Assembly (NCBI GenBank): GCA_944474755.1
Contig: OX104122.1
Span: forward strand, 17,928,641 to 17,992,640
Reading direction: 5' to 3'
Source: Limnoperna fortunei
Lineage: Eukaryota; Mollusca; Bivalvia; Mytilida; Modiolidae
DNA: 64,000 nt
The position numbers and the translations under genes were made by a program. Under the pieces are notes generated by a model. The model was not told where the DNA came from. It was given only the letters and a program-made list of their open reading frames with translations, and did not search any database. Positions within the stretch are counted from its first letter, which is position 1. Each line of letters begins with the position of its first letter. This document shows, one piece after another, positions 13,596 through 26,284 of the stretch.

Positions 13596-15284
13596 TTTTT
13601 TTTGGATTGAGTTTTGTACAGTTCATTGACTGGTTCTTTATTGAGTTTTGTACAGTTTCTTGACTGATTCTTTATTGAGTTTTGTACAGTTTATTGACTG
13701 GTTCTTTCTTGAGTTTTGTACAGTTTATTGACTGTTTCTTTATTGAGTTTTGTACAATTTATTGACTGTTTCTTTATTGAGTTTTGTACAGTTTATTGAC
13801 TGGTTCTTTATTGAGTTTTGTACAATTTATTGACTGTTTCTTTATTGAGTTTTGTACAGTTTATCGACTGTTTCTTTATTGCGTTTTGTACAGTTTATTG
13901 ACTGGTTCTTTATTGAATTTTGTACAGTTTATTGATTGGTTCTTTATTGAGTTTTGTACATTTTATTGACTGGTTCTTTATTCAGTTTTGTACAGTTTAT
14001 TGACTGGTTCTTTATTGAGTTTTGTACATTTTATTGACTGGTTCTTTATTCAGTTTTGTACAGTTTATTGACTGTTTCTTTATTGAGTTTTGTACAGTTT
14101 ATTGACTGGTTCTTTGTTGAGTTTTGTACAGTTTATTGACTGTTTCTTTATTTAGTTTCGTACAGTTTATCGACTGGTTCTTTATTGAGTTTTGTACAAT
14201 TTATTGACTGGTTCTTTATTGAATTTTGTACAGTTTATTGACTGTTTCTTTATTGATTGAATTTTGTACAGTTTATTGACTGGTTCTTTATTAAGTTTTG
14301 TACAGTTTATTGACTGTTTCTTTATTGAGTTTTGTACAGTTTATTGACTGTTTCTTTATTGAGTTTTGTACAGTTTATTGACTTATTCTTTATTCAGTTT
14401 TGTATAGTTTATTGACTGTTTCTTTATTTAGCTTTGTACAGTTTATTGGCTGGTTCTTTATTTTGTTTTGTGCAGTTTATTGACTGTTTCTTTAATTAGT
14501 TTTGTACTGTTTATTGACTGGTTCTTTATTGACCTTTGTACAGTTTATTGATTGGTTCTTTATTGAGTTTTGTACAGTTTATTGACTGGTTCTTTATTGA
14601 GTTTTGTACATTTTATTGACTGGTTCTTTATTCAGTTTTGTACAGTTTATTGACTGTTTCTTTATTGAGTTTTGTACAGTTTATTGACTGGTTCTTTGTT
14701 GAGTTTTGTACAGTTTATTGACTGTTTCTTTATTCAGTTTCGTACAGTTTATCGACTGGTTCTTTATTGAGTTTTGTACAATTTATTGACTGGTTCTTTA
14801 TTGAATTTTGTACAGTTTATTGACTGTTTCTTTATTGATTGAATTTTGTATAGTTTATTGACTGGTTCTTTATTGAGTTTTGTACAGTTGATTGATTGGT
14901 TCTTTATTGAGTTTTGTACAGTTTATTTACTGGTTCTTTATTGAGTTTTGTACATTTTATTGACTGGTTCTTTATTCAGTTTTGTACAGTTTATTGACTG
15001 GTTCTTTGTTGAGTTTTGTACAGTTTATTGACTGTTTCTTTATTTAGTTTCGTACAGTTTATCGACTGGTTCTTTATTGAGTTTTGTACAATTTATTAAC
15101 TGGTTCTTTATTGAATTTTGTACAGTTTATTGACTGTTTCTTTATTGATTGAGTTTTGTACAGTTTATTGTCTGGTTCTTTATTGAGTTTTGTACAGTTT
15201 ATTGACTGATTCTTTATTGAGTTTTGTACAGTTTATTGACTGGTTCTTTATTGCGTTTTGTACAGTTATTGACTGTTTCTTTAT

Positions 15285-16660
15285 TGAGTTTTGTACAGTT
15301 TATTGACTGTTTCTTTATTGAGTTTTGTACAGTTTATTGACTGTTTCTTTATTGAGTTTTGTACAGTTTATTGACTTATTCTTTATTCAGTTTTGTATAG
15401 TTTATTGACTGTTTCTTTATTTAGCTTTGTACAGTTTATTGACTGGTTCTTTATTTTGTTTTGTGCAGTTTATTGACTGTTTCTTTAATTAGTTTTGTAC
15501 TGTTTATTGACTGGTTCTTTATTAAGTTTTGTACAGTTTACTGACTGGTTCTTTATTGAGTTTTGTACATTTTATTGACTGGTTCTTTATTCAGTTTTGT
15601 ACAGTTTATTGACTGTTTCTTTATTGCGTTTTGTACAGTTTATTGACTGGTTCTTTATTGAGTTTTGTACAGTTTATTGACTGTTTCTTTATAGAGTTTT
15701 GTATAGTTTACTGACTTGTTCTTTACTGAATTTTGTACAGTTTATTGACTGTTTCTTTTTGAGTTTTGTACAGTTTATTGACTGTTTCTTTATAGAGTTT
15801 TGTACAGTTTACTGACTTGTTCTTTACTGAATTTTGTACAGTTTATTGACTGGTTCTTTTTTGAGTTTTGTACAGTTTCTTGACTGATTCTTTATTGAGT
15901 TTTGTACAGTTCATTGACTGTTTTTTTTTTGATTGAGTTTTGTACAGTTCATTGACTGGTTCTTTATTGAGTTTTGTACAGTTTATTGACTGTTTCTTTA
16001 TTGAGTTTTGTACAGTTTATTGACTGTTTCTTTATTGAGTTTTGTACAGTTTATTGACTTATTCTTTATTCAGTTTTGTATAGTTTATTGACTGTTTCTT
16101 TATTTAGCTTTGTACAGTTTATTGACTGGTTCTTTATTTTGTTTTGTGCAGTTTATTGACTGTTTCTTTAATTAGTTTTGTACTGTTTATTGACTGGTTC
16201 TTTATTAAGTTTTGTACAGTTTACTGACTGGTTCTTTATTGAGTTTTGTACATTTTATTGACTGGTTCTTTATTCAGTTTTGTACAGTTTATTGACTGTT
16301 TCTTTATTGCGTTTTGTACAGTTTATTGACTGGTTCTTTATTGAGTTTTGTACAGTTTATTGACTGTTTCTTTATAGAGTTTTGTACAGTTTACTGACTT
16401 GTTCTTTACTGAATTTTGTACAGTTTATTGACTGTTTCTTTTTGAGTTTTGTACAGTTTATTGACTGTTTCTTTATAGAGTTTTGTACAGTTTACTGACT
16501 TGTTCTTTACTGAATTTTGTACAGTTTATTGACTGGTTCTTTTTTGAGTTTTGTACAGTTTCTTGACTGATTCTTTATTGAGTTTTGTACAGTTCATTGA
16601 CTGTTTTTTTTTTGATTGAGTTTTGTACAGTTCATTGACTGGTTCTTTATTGAGTTTTTT
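15285..16660 (+). repeat. 683-bp tandem duplication
   Basis: The T tracts at 15,921 and 16,604 and the TTTAGCTTTG monomers at 15,420 and 16,103 are both 683 bp apart. This equals 20 monomers plus the 4 extra bases of the T-tract monomer minus the base missing from the TTTCTTTTTGAG monomer. The junction is near 15,970. The block is a recent-looking tandem doubling with few differences between copies. Confidence 0.85.
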
Positions 16661-19600
16661 ACAGTTTCTTGACTGATTCTTTATTGAGTTTTGTACAGTT
16701 TATTGGCTGGTTCTTTCTTGAGTTTTGTACAGTTTATTGACTGTTTCTTTATTGAGTTTTGTACAATTTATTGAATGTTTCTTTATTGAGTTTTGTACAG
16801 TTTATTGACTGGTTCTTTATTGAGTTTTGTACAATTTATTGACTGTTTCTTTATTGAGTTTTGTACAGTTTATTGACTGGTTCTTTGTTGAGTTTTGTAC
16901 AGTTTATTGAATGTTTCTTTATTCAGTTTCGTACAGTTTATCGAGTGGTTCTTTATTGAGTTTTGTACAATTTATTGACTGGTTCTTTATTGAATTTTGT
17001 ACAGTTTATTGACTGTTTCTTTATTGATTGAATTTTGTATAGTTTATTGACTGGTTCTTTATTGAGTTTTGTACAGTTGATTGATTGGTTCTTTATTGAG
17101 TTTTGTACAGTTTATTGACTGGTTCTTTATTGAGTTTTGTACATTTTATTGACAGGTTCTTTATTCAGTTTTGTACAGTTTATTGACTGGTTCTTTGTTG
17201 AGTTTTGTACAGTTTATTGACTGTTTCTTTATTTAGTTTCGTACAGTTTATCGACTGGTTCTTTATTGAGTTTTGTACAATTTATTGACTGGTTCTTTAT
17301 TGAATTTTGTACAGTTTATTGACTGTTTCTTTATTGATTGAGTTTTGTACAGTTTATTGTCTGGTTCTTTATTGAGTTTTGTACAGTTTATTGACTGATT
17401 CTTTATTGAGTTTTGTACAATTTATTGACTGGTTCTTTATTGCGTTTTGTACAGTTATTGACTGTTTCTTTATTGAGTTTTGTACAGTTTATTGACTGTT
17501 TCTTTATTGAGTTTTGTACAGTTTATTGACTGTTTCTTTATAGAGTTTTGTACAGTTTATTGACTTATTCTTTATTCAGTTTTGTATAGTTTATTGACTG
17601 TTTCTTTATTTAGCTTTGTACAGTTTATTGACTGGTTCTTTATTTTGTTTTGTGCAGTTTATTGACTGTTTCTTTAATTAGTTTTGTACTGTTTATTGAC
17701 TGGTTCTTTATTAAGTTTTGTACAGTTTATTGACTGTTTCTTTATTGAGTTTTGTACAGTTTATTGACTGGTTCTTTGTTGATTTTTGTACAGTTTATTG
17801 ACTGTTTCTTTATTTAGTTTCGTACAGTTTATCGACTGGTTCTTTATTGAGTTTTGTACAATTTATTGACTGGTTCTTTATTGAATTTTGTACAGTTTAT
17901 TGACTGTTTCTTTATTGATTGAATTTTGTACAGTTTATTGACTGGTTCTTTATTGACCTTTGTACAGTTTATTGACTGTTTCTTTATTGAGTTTTGTACA
18001 GTTTATTGACTGTTTCTTTATTGAGTTTTGTACAGTTTATTGACTTATTCTTTATTCAGTTTTGTATAGTTTATTGACTGTTTCTTTATTTAGCTTTGTA
18101 CAGTTTATTGGCTGGTTCTTTATTTTGTTTTGTGCAGTTTATTGACTGTTTCTTTAATTAGTTTTGTACTGTTTATTGACTGGTTCTTTATTGACCTTTG
18201 TACAGTTTATTGATTGGTTCTTTATTGAGTTTTGTACAGTTTATTGACTGGTTCTTTATTGAGTTTTGTACATTTTATTGACTGGTTCTTTATTCAGTTT
18301 TGTACAGTTTATTGACTGTTTCTTTATTGAGTTTTGTACAGTTTATTGACTGGTTCTTTGTTGAGTTTTGTACAGTTTATTGACTGTTTCTTTATTCAGT
18401 TACGTACAGTTTATCGACTGGTTCTTTATTGAGTTTTGTACAATTTATTGACTGGTTCTTTATTGAATTTTGTACAGTTTATTGACTGTTTCTTTATTGA
18501 TTGAATTTTGTATAGTTTATTGACTGGTTCTTTATTGAGTTTTGTACAGTTGATTGATTGGTTCTTTATTGAGTTTTGTACAGTTTATTTACTGGTTCTT
18601 TATTGAGTTTTGTACATTTTATTGACTGGTTCTTTATTCAGTTTTGTACAGTTTATTGACTGGTTCTTTGTTGAGTTTTGTACAGTTTATTGACTGTTTC
18701 TTTATTTAGTTTCGTACAGTTTATCGACTGGTTCTTTATTGAGTTTTGTACAATTTATTGACTGGTTCTTTATTGAATTTTGTACAGTTTATTGACTGTT
18801 TCTTTATTGATTGAGTTTTGTACAGTTTATTGTCTGGTTCTTTATTGAGTTTTGTACAGTTTATTGACTGATTCTTTATTGAGTTTTGTACAGTTTATTG
18901 ACTGGTTCTTTATTGCGTTTTGTACAGTTATTGACTGTTTCTTTATTGAGTTTTGTACAGTTTATTGACTGTTTCTTTATTGAGTTTTGTACAGTTTATT
19001 GACTGTTTCTTTATTGAGTTTTGTACAGTTTATTGACTTATTCTTTATTCAGTTTTGTATAGTTTATTGACTGTTTCTTTATTTAGCTTTGTACAGTTTA
19101 TTGACTGGTTCTTTATTTTGTTTTGTGCAGTTTATTGACTGTTTCTTTAATTAGTTTTGTACTGTTTATTGACTGGTTCTTTATTAAGTTTTGTACAGTT
19201 TACTGACTGGTTCTTTATTGAGTTTTGTACATTTTATTGACTGGTTCTTTATTCAGTTTTGTACAGTTTATTGACTGTTTCTTTATTGCGTTTTGTACAG
19301 TTTATTGACTGGTTCTTTATTGAGTTTTGTACAGTTTATTGACTGTTTCTTTATAGAGTTTTGTACAGTTTACTGACTTGTTCTTTACTGAATTTTGTAC
19401 AGTTTATTGACTGTTTCTTTTTGAGTTTTGTACAGTTTATTGACTGTTTCTTTATAGAGTTTTGTACAGTTTACTGACTTGTTCTTTACTGAATTTTGTA
19501 CAGTTTATTGACTTATTCTTTATTCAGTTTTGTATAGTTTATTGACTGTTTCTTTATTGAGTTTTGTACAGTTTATTGACTGTTTCTTTATTGAGTTTTG

Positions 19601-20475
19601 TACAGTTTATTGACTTATTCTTTATTCAGTTTTGTATAGTTTATTGACTGTTTCTTTATTTAGCTTTGTACAGTTTATTGACTGGTTCTTTATTTTGTTT
19701 TGTGCAGTTTATTGACTGTTTCTTTAATTAGTTTTGTACTGTTTATTGACTGGTTCTTTATTAAGTTTTGTTCAGTTTACTGACTGGTTCTTTATTGAGT
19801 TTTGTACATTTTATTGACTGGTTCTTTATTCAGTTTTGTACAGTTTATTGACTGTTTCTTTATTGCGTTTTGTACAGTTTATTGACTGGTTCTTTATTGA
19901 GTTTTGTACTGTTTATTGACTGTTTCTTTATAGAGTTTTGTACAGTTTACTGACTTGTTCTTTACTGAATTTTGTACAGTTTATTGACTGTTTCTTTTTG
20001 AGTTTTGTACAGTTTATTGACTGTTTCTTTATAGAGTTTTGTACAGTTTACTGACTTGTTCTTTACTGAATTTTGTACAGTTTATTGACTGGTTCTTTTT
20101 TGAGTTTTGTACAGTTTCTTGACTGATTCTTTATTGAGTTTTGTACAGTTCATTGACTGTTTTTTTTTTGATTGAGTTTTGTACAGTTCATTGACTGGTT
20201 CTTTATTGAGTTTTGTACAGTTTGTTGACTGATTCTTTATTGAGTTTTGTACAGTTTATTGACTGGTTCTTTCTTGAGTTTTGTAGAGTTTATTGACTGT
20301 TTCTTTATTGAGTTTTGTACAATTTATTGACTGTTTCTTTATTGAGTTTTGTACAATTTATTGACTGGTTCTTTATTGAGTTTTGTACAATTTATTGACT
20401 GTTTCTTTATTGAGTTTTGTACAGTTTATTGACTGGTTCTTTGTTGAGTTTTGTACAGTTTATTGACTGTTTCTT

Positions 20476-21357
20476 TATAGAGTTTTGTACAGTTTATTGA
20501 CTTCTTCTTTATTCAGTTTTGTATAGTTTATTGACTGTTTCTTTATTTAGCTTTGTACAGTTTATTGACTGGTTCTTTATTTTGTTTTGTGCAGTTTATT
20601 GACTGTTTCTTTAATTAGTTTTGTACTGTTTATTGACTGGTTCGTTATTAAGTTTTGTACAGTTTACTGACTGGTTCTTTATTGAGTTTTGTACATTTTA
20701 TTGACTGGTTCTTTATTCAGTTTTGTACAGTTTATTGACTGTTTCTTTATTGCGTTTTGTACAGTTTATTGACTGGTTCTTTATTGAGTTTTGTACAGTT
20801 TATTGACTGTTTCTTTATAGAGTTTTGTACAGTTTACTGACTTGTTCTTTACTGAATTTTGTACAGTTTATTGACTGTTTCTTTTTGAGTTTTGTACAGT
20901 TTATTGACTGTTTCTTTATAGAGTTTTGTACAGTTTATTGACTTCTTCTTTATTCAGTTTTGTATAGTTTATTGACTGTTTCTTTATTTAGCTTTGTACA
21001 GTTTATTGACTGGTTCTTTATTTTGTTTTGTGCAGTTTATTGACTGTTTCTTTAATTAGTTTTGTACTGTTTATTGACTGGTTCGTTATTAAGTTTTGTA
21101 CAGTTTACTGACTGGTTCTTTATTGAGTTTTGTACATTTTATTGACTGGTTCTTTATTCAGTTTTGTACAGTTTATTGACTGTTTCTTTATTGCGTTTTG
21201 TACAGTTTATTGACTGGTTCTTTATTGAGTTTTGTACAGTTTATTGACTGTTTCTTTATAGAGTTTTGTACAGTTTACTGACTTGTTCTTTACTGAATTT
21301 TGTACAGTTTATTGACTGTTTCTTTTTGAGTTTTGTACAGTTTATTGACTGTTTCTT
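20476..21357 (+). repeat. 441-bp tandem duplication
   Basis: The module starting TTTATAGAG followed by TTTATTGACTTCTTC occurs at 20,476 and 20,917. TTTAGCTTTG occurs at 20,546 and 20,987, and an unusual GGTTCGTTATTAAG occurs once in each copy. The offset of 441 bp is 13 monomers minus the one base lacking in the TTTCTTTTTGAG monomer. The two copies look almost identical by eye. Confidence 0.87.
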
Positions 21358-21487
21358 TATAGAGTTTTGTACAGTTTACTGACTTGTTCTTTACTGAATT
21401 TTGTACAGTTTATTGACTGGTTCTTTTTTGAGTTTTGTACAGTTTCTTGACTGATTCTTTATTGAGTTTTGTACAGTTCATTGACTG

Positions 21488-24229
21488 TTTTTTTTTTGAT
21501 TGAGTTTTGTACAGTTCATTGACTGGTTCTTTATTGAGTTTTGTACAGTTTCTTGACTGATTCTTTATTGAGTTTTGTACAGTTTATTGACTGGTTCTTT
21601 CTTGAGTTTTGTACAGTTTATTGACTGTTTCTTTATTGAGTTTTGTACAATTTATTGACTGTTTCTTTATTGAGTTTTGTACAGTTTATTGACTGGTTCT
21701 TTATTGAGTTGTGTACAATTTATTGACTGTTTCTTTATTGAGTTTTGTACAGTTTATCGACTGTTTCTTGATTGCGTTTTGTACAGTTTATTGACTGGTT
21801 CTTTATTGAGTTTTGTACAGTTTATTGATTGGTTCTTTATTGAGTTTTGTACATTTTATTGACTGGTTCTTTATTCAGTTTTGTACAGTTTATTGACTGG
21901 TTCTTTATTGAGTTTTGTACATTTTATTGACTGGTTCTTTATTCAGTTTTGTACAGTTTATTGACTGTTTCTTTATTGAGTTTTGTACAGTTTATTGACT
22001 GGTTCTTTGTTGAGTTTTGTACAGTTTATTGACTGTTTCTTTATTTAGTTTCGTACAGTTTATCGACTGGTTCTTTATTGAGTTTTGTACAATTTATTGA
22101 CTGGTTCTTTATTGAATTTTGTACAGTTTATTGACTGTTTCATTATTGATTGAATTTTGTACAGTTTATTGACTGGTTCTTTATTGACCTTTGTACAGTT
22201 TATTTATTGGTTCTTTATTGAGTTTTGTACAGTTTATTGACTGGTTCTTTATTGAGTTTTGTACATTTTATTGACTGGTTCTTTATTCAGTTTTGTACAG
22301 TTTATTGACTGTTTCTTTATTAAGTTTTGTACAGTTTATTGACTGGTTCTTTGTTGAGTTTTGTACAGTTTATTGACTGTTTCTTTATTTAGTTTCGTAC
22401 AGTTTATCGACTGGTTCTTTATTGAGTTTTGTACAATTTATTGACTGGTTCTTAATTGAATTTTGTACAGTTTATTGACTGGTTCTTTATTCAGTTTTGT
22501 ACAGTTTATTGATTGGTTCTTTATTGAGTTTTGTACAGTTTATTGACTGGTTCTTTATTGAGTTTTGTACATTTTATTGACTGGTTCTTTATTGAATTTT
22601 GTACAGTTTATTGACTGTTTCTTTATTGATTGAATTTTGTACAGTTTATTGACTGGTTCTTTATTGACCTTTGTACAGTTTATTGATTGGTTCTTTATTG
22701 AGTTTTGTACAATTTATTGACTGGTTCTTTATTGAGTTTTGTACATTTTATTGACTGGTTCTTTATTCAGTTTTGTACAGTTTATTGACTGTTTCTTTAT
22801 TGAGTTTTGTACAGTTTATTGACTGGTTCTTTGTTGAGTTTTGTACAGTTTATTGACTGTTTCTTTATTTAGTTTCGTACAGTTTATCGACTGGTTCTTT
22901 ATTGAGTTTTGTACAATTTATTGACTGTTTCTTTATTGATTGAATTTTGTATAGTTTATTGACTGGTTCTTTATTGAGTTTTGTACAGTTGATTGATTGG
23001 TTCTTTATTGAGTTTTGTACAGTTTATTGACTGGTTCTTTATTGAGTTTTGTACATTTTATTGACTGGTTCTTTATTCAGTTTTGTACAGTTTATTGACT
23101 GGTTCTTTGTTGAGTTTTGTACAGTTTATTGACTGTTTCTTTATTGATTGAATTTTGTATAGTTTATTGACTGGTTCTTTATTGAGTTTTGTATAGTTGA
23201 TTGATTGGTTCTTTATTGAGTTTTGTACAGTTTATTGACTGGTTCTTTATTGAGTTTTGTACATTTCATTGACTGGTTCTTTATTCAGTTTTGTACAGTT
23301 TATTGACTGGTTCTTTGTTGAGTTTTGTACAGTTTATTGACTGTTTCTTTATTTAGTTTCGTACAGTTTATCGACTGGTTCTTTATTGAGTTTTGTACAA
23401 TTTATTGACTGGTTCTTTATTGAATTTTGTACAGTTTATTGACTGTTTCTTTATTGATTGAGTTTTGTACAGTTTATTGTCTGGTTCTTTATTGAGTTTT
23501 GTACAGTTTATTGACTGATTCTTTATTGAGTTTTGTACAGTTTATTGACTGGTTCTTTATTGCGTTTTGTACAGTTATTGACTGTTTCTTTATTGAGTTT
23601 TGTACAGTTTATTGACTGTTTCTTTATTGAGTTTTGTACAGTTTATTGACTGTTTCTTTATTGAGTTTTGTACAGTTTATTGACTTATTCTTTATTCAGT
23701 TTTGTATAGTTTATTGACTGTTTCTTTATTTAGCTTTGTACAGTTTATTGACTGGTTCTTTATTTTGTTTTGTGCAGTTTATTGACTGTTTCTTTAATTA
23801 GTTTTGTACTGTTTATTGACTGGTTCTTTATTAAGTTTTGTACAGTTTACTGACTGGTTCTTTATTGAGTTTTGTACATTTTATTGACTGGTTCTTTATT
23901 CAGTTTTGTACAGTTTATTGACTGTTTCTTTATTGCGTTTTGTACAGTTTATTGACTGGTTCTTTATTGAGTTTTGTACAGTTTATTGACTGTTTCTTTA
24001 TAGAGTTTTGTACAGTTTACTGACTTGTTCTTTACTGAATTTTGTACAGTTTATTGACTGTTTCTTTTTGAGTTTTGTACAGTTTATTGACTGTTTCTTT
24101 ATAGAGTTTTGTACAGTTTACTGACTTGTTCTTTACTGAATTTTGTACAGTTTATTGACTGGTTCTTTTTTGAGTTTTGTACAGTTTCTTGACTGATTCT
24201 TTATTGAGTTTTGTACAGTTCATTGACTG
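21488..24229 (+). repeat. 2,742-bp (80-monomer) higher-order unit, copy 1
   Basis: This copy runs from the T tract at 21,488 to the T tract at 24,230. The order of diagnostic monomers after the tract is: GAGTTGTGTACAAT, TTATCGACTGTTTCTTGATTGCG, CATTATTGATTGAATT, TTTATTTATTGG, CTTAATTGAATT, TATAGTTGATTGATTGG, TTTATTGTCTGG, CAGTTATTGAC, TTTAGCTTTG, TTTTGTGCAG, TTTAATTAG and the paired TTTATAGAG / TTTACTGACTTG module. Length decomposes as 80x34 plus six 4-bp insertions minus two single-base deletions. No gene is visible; the 61-codon open stretch at 21,677 is a repeat by-product. Confidence 0.9.
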
Positions 24230-26274
24230 TTTTTTTTTTGATTGAGTTTTGTACAGTTCATTGACTGGTTCTTTATTGAGTTTTGTACAGTTTCTTGACT
24301 GATTCTTTATTGAGTTTTGTACAGTTTATTGACTGGTTCTTTATTGAGTTTTGTACAGTTTATTGACTGTTTCTTTATTGAGTTTTGTACAATTTATTGA
24401 CTGGTTCTTTATTGAGTTTTGTACAGTTTATTGACTGGTTCTTTATTGAGTTGTGTACAATTTATTGACTGTTTCTTTATTGAGTTTTGTACAGTTTATC
24501 GACTGTTTCTTGATTGCGTTTTGTACAGTTTATTGACTGGTTCTTTATTGAGTTTTGTACAGTTTATTGATTGGTTCTTTATTGAGTTTTGTACAGTTTA
24601 TTGACTTATTCTTTATTCAGTTTTGTATAGTTTATTGACTGTTTCTTTATTGAGTTTTGTACAGTTTATTGACTGTTTCTTTATTGAGTTTTGTACAGTT
24701 TATTGACTTATTCTTTATTCAGTTTTGTATAGTTTATTGACTGTTTCTTTATTTAGCTTTGTACAGTTTATTGACTGGTTCTTTATTTTGTTTTGTGCAG
24801 TTTATTGACTGTTTCTTTAATTAGTTTTGTACTGTTTATTGACTGGTTCTTTATTAAGTTTTGTTCAGTTTACTGACTGGTTCTTTATTGAGTTTTGTAC
24901 ATTTTATTGACTGGTTCTTTATTCAGTTTTGTACAGTTTATTGACTGTTTCTTTATTGCGTTTTGTACAGTTTATTGACTGGTTCTTTATTGAGTTTTGT
25001 ACTGTTTATTGACTGTTTCTTTATAGAGTTTTGTACAGTTTACTGACTTGTTCTTTACTGAATTTTGTACAGTTTATTGACTGTTTCTTTTTGAGTTTTG
25101 TACAGTTTATTGACTGTTTCTTTATAGAGTTTTGTACAGTTTACTGACTTGTTCTTTACTGAATTTTGTACAGTTTATTGACTGGTTCTTTTTTGAGTTT
25201 TGTACAGTTTCTTGACTGATTCTTTATTGAGTTTTGTACAGTTCATTGACTGTTTTTTTTTTGATTGAGTTTTGTACAGTTCATTGACTGGTTCTTTATT
25301 GAGTTTTGTACAGTTTGTTGACTGATTCTTTATTGAGTTTTGTACAGTTTATTGACTGGTTCTTTCTTGAGTTTTGTAGAGTTTATTGACTGTTTCTTTA
25401 TTGAGTTTTGTACAATTTATTGACTGTTTCTTTATTGAGTTTTGTACAATTTATTGACTGGTTCTTTATTGAGTTTTGTACAATTTATTGACTGTTTCTT
25501 TATTGAGTTTTGTACAGTTTATTGACTGGTTCTTTGTTGAGTTTTGTACAGTTTATTGACTGTTTCTTTATTCAGTTTCGTACAGTTTATCGACTGGTTC
25601 TTTATTGAGTTTTGTACAGTTATTGACTGTTTCTTTATTGAGTTTTGTACAGTTTATTGACTGTTTCTTTATTGAGTTTTGTACAGTTTATTGACTGTTT
25701 CTTTATAGAGTTTTGTACAGTTTATTGACTTCTTCTTTATTCAGTTTTGTATAGTTTATTGACTGTTTCTTTATTTAGCTTTGTACAGTTTATTGACTGG
25801 TTCTTTATTTTGTTTTGTGCAGTTTATTGACTGTTTCTTTAATTAGTTTTGTACTGTTTATTGACTGGTTCGTTATTAAGTTTTGTACAGTTTACTGACT
25901 GGTTCTTTATTGAGTTTTGTACATTTTATTGACTGGTTCTTTATTCAGTTTTGTACAGTTTATTGACTGTTTCTTTATTGCGTTTTGTACAGTTTATTGA
26001 CTGGTTCTTTATTGAGTTTTGTACAGTTTATTGACTGTTTCTTTATAGAGTTTTGTACAGTTTACTGACTTGTTCTTTACTGAATTTTGTACAGTTTATT
26101 GACTGTTTCTTTTTGAGTTTTGTACAGTTTATTGACTGTTTCTTTATAGAGTTTTGTACAGTTTACTGACTTGTTCTTTACTGAATTTTGTACAGTTTAT
26201 TGACTGGTTCTTTTTTGAGTTTTGTACAGTTTCTTGACTGATTCTTTATTGAGTTTTGTACAGTTCATTGACTG
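24230..26274 (+). repeat. Two truncated ~1.02-kb derivatives between full 2,742-bp units
   Basis: T tracts at 24,230, 25,253 and 26,275 delimit segments of 1,023 and 1,022 bp. Near 24,600 the sequence jumps from the monomers just after the open cassette straight to the TTTATTGACTTATTC / TTTAGCTTTG module, skipping most of the 2,742-bp unit. Rare variants here, GTTTTGTTCAG at about 24,864 and TTGTAGAG at about 25,376, match copies 5,093 bp upstream (19,771 and 20,283). The TTTAGCTTTG monomer at 25,774 matches 20,987, which is 4,787 bp upstream. The block therefore looks like a re-copied version of 19.5-21.5 kb, which makes a 4,787-bp super-period with copy 1. Confidence 0.8.
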
Positions 26275-26284
26275 TTTTTTTTTT
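26275..26284 (+). repeat. Recurrent 8-10 nt T tract, one per higher-order unit
   Basis: A pure T run follows TTCATTGACTG in one monomer per large unit. Others of the same kind are at 147-155, 7,917-7,926, 9,693-9,701, 13,596-13,603, 15,921-15,930, 16,604-16,613, 20,160-20,169, 21,488-21,497, 24,230-24,239, 25,253-25,262, 29,017-29,025, 31,758-31,767 and 34,500-34,509. The run replaces the TTCTTTA segment and makes the monomer about 38 bp long. Its length varies between 8 and 10 T, as expected of replication slippage. None is present to the right of 34.5 kb. Confidence 0.9.

Larger units (their letters stand above)
7680..21487 (+). repeat. Array domain 2: repeatedly duplicated blocks of 0.4-3.9 kb
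   Basis: The domain opens with the TTTATAGAG / TTTACTGACTTG module and is punctuated by an A-free T tract of 8-10 bases. The tracts begin at 7,917, 9,693, 13,596, 15,921, 16,604, 20,160 and 21,488. The same set of rare monomers (TTTAGCTTTG, TTTTGTGCAG, TTTAATTAG, CAGTTATTGAC) reappears in the same order in each block, with whole groups of monomers missing or doubled. Sub-blocks with clear periods are listed separately. No gene is visible. Confidence 0.85.

Noticed and set aside
14926..18601. TTTATTTACTGG monomers near 14,926 and 18,591 as a functional site
   Set aside because: They are single-base substitutions of GAC to TAC carried by copied blocks, with no surrounding signal.
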